Source: Thermodesulfatator sp.
GTDB taxonomy: Bacteria; Desulfobacterota; Thermodesulfobacteria; Thermodesulfobacteriales; Thermodesulfobacteriaceae
NCBI GenBank assembly: GCA_027036915.1
Contig: JALWCD010000137.1
Span: 1 to 8,932 of the forward strand
Direction of reading: 5' to 3'
Length of the DNA: 8,932 bases
Shown here: positions 4,841-8,932 of the stretch, one piece after another
Position numbering within the stretch: position 1 is the first letter of the stretch
Layout of the letters: every line of letters starts with the position of its first letter
The notes under the pieces: generated by a model
What the model was told of the DNA's origin: nothing
The model's input: only the letters and a program-made list of their open reading frames with translations
The model's database searches: none
Program-made: the position numbers and the translations under genes

Positions 4841-6042
4841 CAGGCCCCCTCAAGCCTTGCGAGGGCTTCCCGCAGCCGCGAGACGGCCTTCCGGAGGGTG
4901 TCGAGACTCTGGGCGAAGGAAAGCCTAAGGAAGCGGTCGTCTCCAAAGGCCACCCCGGGTACCGTGGCTACCCGCCCCTCTTCAAGGAGGTACTCGGCCA
5001 GACTTACGGAATCCCGGATTTCTCCGCCGGCCGGGGATTTTCGCCCGTAGAAGGCGGAAAAATCCGCAAAGAGATAGAAGGTCCCCTGTGGGCGAACGGG
5101 TTTCACCCCCGGAATTTCGGAAAGGGCCTGGTGTAAAAAGGCCGCCCGTTCGGCAAAGGCCCGACACATTTCCCGGACGCAGTCCTGCGGACCGGTAAGG
5201 GCGGCCACCGCGGCCTTCTGGGCAAAGGCCGTGGCGTTGGAGGTGCTCTGCCCCTGGAGCTTGGCCGCCGCCCGGATGACCTCTTCCGGCCCTACGGCCC
5301 AGCCTATGCGCCAGCCGGTCATGGCGTAGGCCTTGGAGACCCCGTTCACCAGGATTACCCGCTCGCGCAACTCTGGAGCCACGGAAAGAACGTTTTCCGG
5401 GCCCCGTCCGTCAAACCGCAGCCGGTCATAGATGTCGTCGCTGATCACCCAGAGATCATGCGCTCGCGCGATTCCGGCCACCGCGGAAAGGAACTCCCGG
5501 GAATAGAGACAACCCGTGGGGTTCGAGGGGCTGTTAAGGATGATCCCCCGGGTCCGTTCCGTTATGCGAGCCTCGATTTCCGCGGGCTCGGGCTCGAAGT
5601 TTCTCTCCGCCTGTCCCGGGACGATGACCGGCACCCCTCCGGCCAGCTCCACGATGGGGGGGTAAGAGACCCAGTAAGGGGAAAGGATCAGGACCTCGTC
5701 TCCGGGGTCAAGCAGGGCCTGGGCCAGATTGTAGAGGGCCTGTTTGGCCCCGCAGGTGACCAGGACTTCCTGCGGTTGATAGTCAAAGCCGTAATCTTCC
5801 TTCAGGCGAAAACAGACGGCCTCCCGGAGCTCGGGCAGACCGGCGGCCGGAAGATAACGGGTGAACCCCTCGTCAAGAGCTCTCTTGGCGGCCTCGCGAA
5901 TGTGCTCCGGGGTGTCGAAATCCGGCTCCCCGGCCGAAAGATTGATCACATCCACCCCCTGCGCCCTAAGAGCCTTGGCCTTGGCGTCCACCGCCAGGGT
6001 GGCCGAGGGTTTAAGTCGCCTGATCCTTTCCGAAAGCTTCAT
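4840..6042 (-). CDS. aspC: Aspartate aminotransferase, class I subgroup Ib
   Basis: 400 aa, matching the family length. It transfers the amino group between aspartate and 2-oxoglutarate using pyridoxal phosphate in the cytosol; some subgroup Ib members also act on prephenate. The sequence is close to Thermus AspC: SAGEPDFDTP at 36-45, TCGAKQALYN with K100 (the lysine that contacts the substrate side chain in Thermus AspC), SPYWVSYP with W124, SPSNPTG with N174, SDDIY with D202 and Y205, VSKAYAMTGWRIGW with the PLP lysine K237, and RLSFA with R373 for the alpha-carboxylate. All key residues are present. ATG at 6042 overlaps the truA stop by four bases (ATGA), and AGAGGAG lies about eight bases upstream. 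Next to argC it may feed aspartate and glutamate metabolism. Aspartate versus prephenate use cannot be told from sequence alone. Confidence 0.92.
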   Translation of the reverse strand: MKLSERIRRLKPSATLAVDAKAKALRAQGVDVINLSAGEPDFDTPEHIREAAKRALDEGFTRYLPAAGLPELREAVCFRLKEDYGFDYQPQEVLVTCGAKQALYNLAQALLDPGDEVLILSPYWVSYPPIVELAGGVPVIVPGQAERNFEPEPAEIEARITERTRGIILNSPSNPTGCLYSREFLSAVAGIARAHDLWVISDDIYDRLRFDGRGPENVLSVAPELRERVILVNGVSKAYAMTGWRIGWAVGPEEVIRAAAKLQGQSTSNATAFAQKAAVAALTGPQDCVREMCRAFAERAAFLHQALSEIPGVKPVRPQGTFYLFADFSAFYGRKSPAGGEIRDSVSLAEYLLEEGRVATVPGVAFGDDRFLRLSFAQSLDTLRKAVSRLREALARLEGA

Positions 6043-6830
6043 CGGCGCACTCCTCTGGGAGCGTAATCCTTCGCTCTTCCCTTTTTACCGTAATACACCT
6101 CTTTGAGAAAGAGCCCCTGGGGAGGGGCCGGAGGCGGAGCCACGGAACGATCGCGGGCCTCAAGAATGCGGGCGAAATCTTCCGGCGTGAGACGGCCACG
6201 GCCCACTTCCACCAGGGCCCCCACCAGGTTCCGCACCATGTAGCGCATGAACCCCCGGCCCGTGATCTCGAAACGCAGCACGTGTGCCATCCCCACCGCC
6301 CGCTTGAGATGGGCTTCATAGACCGTGCGAACGGTGCTTTTGAGGTCCGTTCCGGACTTGCGAAAGCTCGCAAAATCCTTCTCCCCGATGATAAGAGGCA
6401 GACAGGCCCGCATGGCCTCCAGGTCCAGGGGCTCCGGAACCCACCAGGAATAGAGTCTTAAGACCGGATTGCGGATGGGGTGATTGTAGATCTGGTAGAA
6501 ATAGGTCTTACGCAGGGCATCGTGCTGGGCGTGGAATTTAAAATCCACCTCCTCCACCCGGAGGATGGCGATGTCTTTGGGCAGAAGGGCGTTGGCCGCC
6601 CGGAAAATGGTCTCCAGATCGCGTTTACTGGTGGTGTGAAAATGGGCCACCTGGCCCAGGGCATGCACCCCCGCGTCCGTGCGCCCGGCCGCCCGGAGCT
6701 TCACCCGGTGCCCCACGATCCTTCTGAGGACCTCCTCAAGCACTCCCTGAATGGTCGGCCCCTGTTTTTGCCGCTGCCAGCCCAGATAGTTGGTGCCGTC
6801 GTAAGCGATGATAAGCTTGATATTCCGCAT
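6039..6830 (-). CDS. truA: tRNA pseudouridine(38-40) synthase TruA
   Basis: 263 aa (E. coli TruA is 270). It isomerises uridine to pseudouridine at positions 38-40 in the anticodon arm of many tRNAs. Visible motifs: MRNIKLIIAYDGTNYLGWQRQ at the start, GRTDAGVHALGQVAHF with catalytic D52, RKTYFYQIYN, a KSTVRTV stretch, and GRGFMRYMVRNLVGALVEVG near the C-terminus. An in-frame ATG at 6875 would add 15 residues lying inside argC. The start at 6830 fits the family N-terminus and lies one base after the argC TAA, so translation is likely coupled to argC; no strong ribosome-binding site is seen. The C-terminal tail is basic, ending YAPRGVRR. Confidence 0.95.
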   Translation of the reverse strand: MRNIKLIIAYDGTNYLGWQRQKQGPTIQGVLEEVLRRIVGHRVKLRAAGRTDAGVHALGQVAHFHTTSKRDLETIFRAANALLPKDIAILRVEEVDFKFHAQHDALRKTYFYQIYNHPIRNPVLRLYSWWVPEPLDLEAMRACLPLIIGEKDFASFRKSGTDLKSTVRTVYEAHLKRAVGMAHVLRFEITGRGFMRYMVRNLVGALVEVGRGRLTPEDFARILEARDRSVAPPPAPPQGLFLKEVYYGKKGRAKDYAPRGVRR

Positions 6831-6831
6831 C

Positions 6832-7866
6832 TTAAGGGAAGACCGGGCTTTTCGGAAGCCCCCTATCCTCGGCAAACCCCAGCATGAGATTGAGGTTCTG
6901 CAGGGCCTGCCCGCTGGCCCCCTTGACCAGATTGTCGATCACCGAAAGGAGGATCAGACGCCCGGTGCGGGTGTCGAGCCTGAGCCCTATGTGACAGAGA
7001 TTCGTGCCCCGGACCTCGGCTACCCGCGGAACGGTGCCCGGGGGCAGGACCTCCACAAAAGGACTTCCGGTATAAAATTCCCGGAGGGCCTCATAAATCT
7101 CTTTTTCACCGGCCCGGGGAAAGACGTAAAGGGTGGCGAAGATGCCCCGCTGCATGGGGGTAAGGTGCGGGGTAAAGAGCACTCGAACCTCCGCGCCCGC
7201 GGCCCGGGAAAGTTGGGCCTCGATCTCCGGGGTGTGGCGGTGAGCCGCTACTCTGTAAGCCCGGAAGTCCTCGTTAACCTCGCAATAGGAAAGGGCCACC
7301 TGCCCCTTGCGTCCGGCCCCCGAAACTCCGCTTTTGGCGTCGATAACGATGTCCCGGGGTTCGATCAGTTCGGCCTCAAGAAGGGGCACCAGAGGAAGGA
7401 GGCTGGCCGTGGGATAACAGCCCGGGTTGGCCACCAGACGGGCCTTGCGGATGGCCTCCCGGTGGATCTCGGAGAGGCCATAGACCGCTTCGGCCAGAAG
7501 CTCAGGGAACCGGTGCGGAGTCTCGTACCAGGCCTGATAGACCCCAGGGTCGGGAAGACGGAAATCTGCCGAAAGATCGATGACCTTAAGGCCTCTTGAG
7601 AGGAGCTCCGCAGCCATCTCCTGGGCCGTCCCGTGAGGCACGCAGAGGAAGGCCACCTCCGCTTCTTCCGCCAGGCGATCGGGCTCCGGGGGGATGATCT
7701 CGACCTCGTAGGGCAGGGGCGGGAACCCCCAGTATTCCGTGAGGGTTTTACCCGCCTCGCGGCGGGAGGTGGCCGCCGTGATCCGGATTTCCGGGTGGCC
7801 GGCGGCAAGCCTCAGAAGCTCAAGCCCGGTATACCCCGTGGCCCCGACCACGGCCACCCGTACCAC
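6832..7866 (-). CDS. argC: N-acetyl-gamma-glutamyl-phosphate reductase
   Basis: 344 aa, typical. It reduces N-acetylglutamyl phosphate to the semialdehyde with NADPH, the third step of arginine synthesis, in the cytosol. Rossmann motif GATGYTG at 8-14; catalytic C150 in VANPGCYPTA; DAKSGVSGAG at 176-185; HRHTPEI with the conserved H211; FTPHLTPMQRGI at 231-242; NLVKGASGQALQNLN near the C-terminus. The start is GTG at 7866 with GGGAGGGG five bases upstream; no upstream ATG fits. It sits 26 bp after rpsI and one base before truA. The rplM-rpsI-argC order is known from deltaproteobacterial-type genomes. No other arg gene is in the window. Confidence 0.96.
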   Translation of the reverse strand: MVRVAVVGATGYTGLELLRLAAGHPEIRITAATSRREAGKTLTEYWGFPPLPYEVEIIPPEPDRLAEEAEVAFLCVPHGTAQEMAAELLSRGLKVIDLSADFRLPDPGVYQAWYETPHRFPELLAEAVYGLSEIHREAIRKARLVANPGCYPTASLLPLVPLLEAELIEPRDIVIDAKSGVSGAGRKGQVALSYCEVNEDFRAYRVAAHRHTPEIEAQLSRAAGAEVRVLFTPHLTPMQRGIFATLYVFPRAGEKEIYEALREFYTGSPFVEVLPPGTVPRVAEVRGTNLCHIGLRLDTRTGRLILLSVIDNLVKGASGQALQNLNLMLGFAEDRGLPKSPVFP

Positions 7867-7892
7867 GAAAGCCCCTCCCGGAAAGAAAGATC

Positions 7893-8294
7893 TTACCGCT
7901 TGGAGTACTGCTGCCCGCGCCGGGCCCCGCGCAGGCCGTACTTCTTACGCTCCTTGACCCGGGCGTCGCGGGTGAGAAGCCCGGCCTTCTTGAGCGGGGG
8001 ACGAAAGTCCGGATGATACTCCAGCAGGGCCTTGGCGATCCCGTGACGGATGGCCTCGGCCTGAGCGTTCTTCCCCCCGCCCTTTACCGTGCAGTAGACG
8101 TCGAATTTCCCCTCGGTTCCGGTGAGCCGGAAGGGCTGTTCCACCACGTAGCGGGCCACCAGATGATCATAGAAATACTCATCGAAATCTTTTTTGTTCA
8201 CGATGATCTTCCCGGTCCCCGGCGAGAGCCAGACCCGGGCGATGGCCGTCTTGCGTTTCCCGGTGGCGTAGTACCTCTCTTGAGTTTCGGCCAT
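7893..8294 (-). CDS. rpsI: 30S ribosomal protein S9
   Basis: 133 aa. S9 binds the head of the small subunit, and its C-terminal tail reaches the P-site tRNA. Diagnostic sequence: [23 protein letters not shown] at 8-30, [20 protein letters not shown] in the middle, and the basic C-terminus [13 protein letters not shown] with the invariant SKR end. Its ribosome-binding site GGAGGTGA overlaps the last bases of the rplM stop (TAG GAGGTG), 13 bp between the genes. Confidence 0.98.
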   Translation of the reverse strand: MAETQERYYATGKRKTAIARVWLSPGTGKIIVNKKDFDEYFYDHLVARYVVEQPFRLTGTEGKFDVYCTVKGGGKNAQAEAIRHGIAKALLEYHPDFRPPLKKAGLLTRDARVKERKKYGLRGARRGQQYSKR

Positions 8295-8307
8295 GATGTT
8301 TCACCTC

Positions 8308-8751
8308 CTAGAGTTCAAGGGGTTTGGGATTCTGAGCCTGGTGAGGATGCTCCGGGCCCGCATAGATCTTGAGCTTTTTCAACAGTTTTCGGCCCAGACG
8401 GTTCTTGGGGAGCATACGTTTGACCGCCAGACGAATGAGCTCCTCGGGCTTTTCCTGAAGCATCTGACGGGCCGTGCGGGTCTTGAGACCGCCCATGTAA
8501 CCGGAATGCCGCCAGTAAATCTTCTGATCCCACTTCTTGCCGGTAAGACGGATTTTGGCGGCATTGACCACCACGATGAAATCCCCTATATCCACATGGG
8601 GGGCAAAATGGGGACGGTGTTTTCCCCGGAGACGCCTGGCGATCTCCGAGGCCAGGCGCCCGAGCACCTTCCCGGAAGCGTCCACCACGTACCACTCCCG
8701 CTGGACCTCTTCCTTTTTAGGCATGGGTGTCTGCGGCGTAAAGATCTCCAT
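8308..8751 (-). CDS. rplM: 50S ribosomal protein L13
   Basis: 147 aa from the ATG at 8751. L13 is an early assembly protein of the large subunit. The sequence [28 protein letters not shown], the HVDIGDF segment, [12 protein letters not shown] and the signature [12 protein letters not shown], then [11 protein letters not shown], identify it. The family usually has 140-150 aa. An in-frame start at 8817 would run into the promoter and give 169 aa. ATG at 8751 has AAGGGG about ten bases upstream and fits best; ATG at 8724 is a shorter option (138 aa). It is first in the operon, directly after the promoter. Confidence 0.97.
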   Translation of the reverse strand: MEIFTPQTPMPKKEEVQREWYVVDASGKVLGRLASEIARRLRGKHRPHFAPHVDIGDFIVVVNAAKIRLTGKKWDQKIYWRHSGYMGGLKTRTARQMLQEKPEELIRLAVKRMLPKNRLGRKLLKKLKIYAGPEHPHQAQNPKPLEL

Positions 8752-8788
8752 CTTTATCAACCCCTTTCCCAGAAATTCCGGCCCCTTA

Positions 8789-8817
8789 ACTAAAAAACAC
8801 TCCTTTTCTTTTGTCAA
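8789..8817 (-). promoter_or_regulatory. Sigma70-type promoter of the rplM operon
   Basis: Minus strand: perfect -35 TTGACA (8817-8812), 17-bp spacer, -10 TTTAGT (8794-8789, 4/6). The start would be at about 8782, giving a leader of only about 30 nt, too short for a large L13-type autoregulatory leader. The -35 lies 17 bp from the end of the neighbouring insertion element. Confidence 0.6.
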
Positions 8818-8834
8818 GCAGAAGGACTACGCGT

Positions 8835-8932
8835 TGTTACTGCAAGGCGATTTTGTCACCCCTAATTGCAAAGCCAAAATGTCACCCCCCTCCTGGTAAA
8901 ACCATAGGCTCGACCTCCCTCAGGAGAATTCG
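8835..8932 (+). mobile_element. Left end of an IS21-family-like insertion sequence (runs off window)
   Basis: The sequence starts TGTTACTGCA and holds two similar 22-bp direct repeats, 8841-8862 and 8867-8888, both ending GTCACCCC (17/22 identical). Multiple internal terminal repeats are typical of IS21-family ends. It finishes at the window edge with CAGGAG followed by eight bases, a likely ribosome-binding site for a transposase gene (istA in IS21) starting just outside. No coding sequence of the element is in view, so the family is inferred from the end structure. Confidence 0.6.

Noticed and set aside
5458..6066. Long plus-strand ORF antisense to aspC (202 codons)
   Set aside because: It mirrors the codon pattern of the real GC-rich gene opposite; no ribosome-binding site and no recognisable protein.
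6808..7599. Long plus-strand ORF antisense to argC (263 codons)
   Set aside because: argC is complete with all catalytic motifs on the other strand; the antisense frame is open only because of GC-rich third positions.
1..8932. CRISPR array
   Set aside because: No evenly spaced repeats of 24-40 bp with unique spacers were seen; the repeats present are short and irregular.

Overview
The window suggests a moderately GC-rich thermophilic bacterium, probably of the Thermodesulfobacteriota/deltaproteobacterial type. The evidence is protein style (Arg/Glu/Lys-rich, Thermus-like AspC) and the gene order rplM-rpsI-argC. This is inference: there is no rRNA or full marker gene to settle it.

Layout, left to right. 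(1) 1-227: AT-richer 3' remnant of a phosphate butyryl/acetyltransferase (ptb-like) gene, cut off mid-protein. (2) 228-2755: a small, apparently integrated element. It has a 74-aa helix-turn-helix/excisionase-like gene (minus), a divergent promoter driving a ~115-nt three-hairpin RNA that ends in a strong intrinsic terminator, an AT-rich stretch full of short palindromes, a zinc-ribbon tyrosine recombinase (minus), a ~500-bp region with GTAAGG-type repeats that look like recombinase arm sites, and finally the 3' half of a tRNA-Thr(UGU) gene that is a likely attachment site. The other end of the element is not in the window. (3) 2756-3583: a non-coding stretch with a 28-bp near-perfect palindrome, a small coiled-coil/membrane protein gene, and a relict insertion-sequence end. 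(4) 3584-8751: a tight minus-strand operon read right to left: rplM, rpsI, argC, truA, aspC and a tandem-HD (HD-GYP) phosphodiesterase. Genes are separated by 1-26 nt or overlap by 1-4 nt, and a sigma70-like promoter precedes rplM. (5) 8835-8932: the left end of what looks like an IS21-family element, inserted just upstream of that promoter and running off the window.

How it fits together. The right block is housekeeping: two ribosomal proteins, a tRNA pseudouridine synthase, one arginine-pathway enzyme, an aspartate aminotransferase and a probable cyclic-di-GMP phosphodiesterase, likely co-transcribed and partly translationally coupled. The left block is accessory DNA. Its most unusual part is the control region at about 500-700. 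There the ribosome-binding site of the helix-turn-helix gene is buried in a 12-bp hairpin in its own leader. The neighbouring divergent small RNA carries in its terminator loop the same CCUCCU-containing sequence that forms the blocking arm, which suggests RNA-based control of translation.
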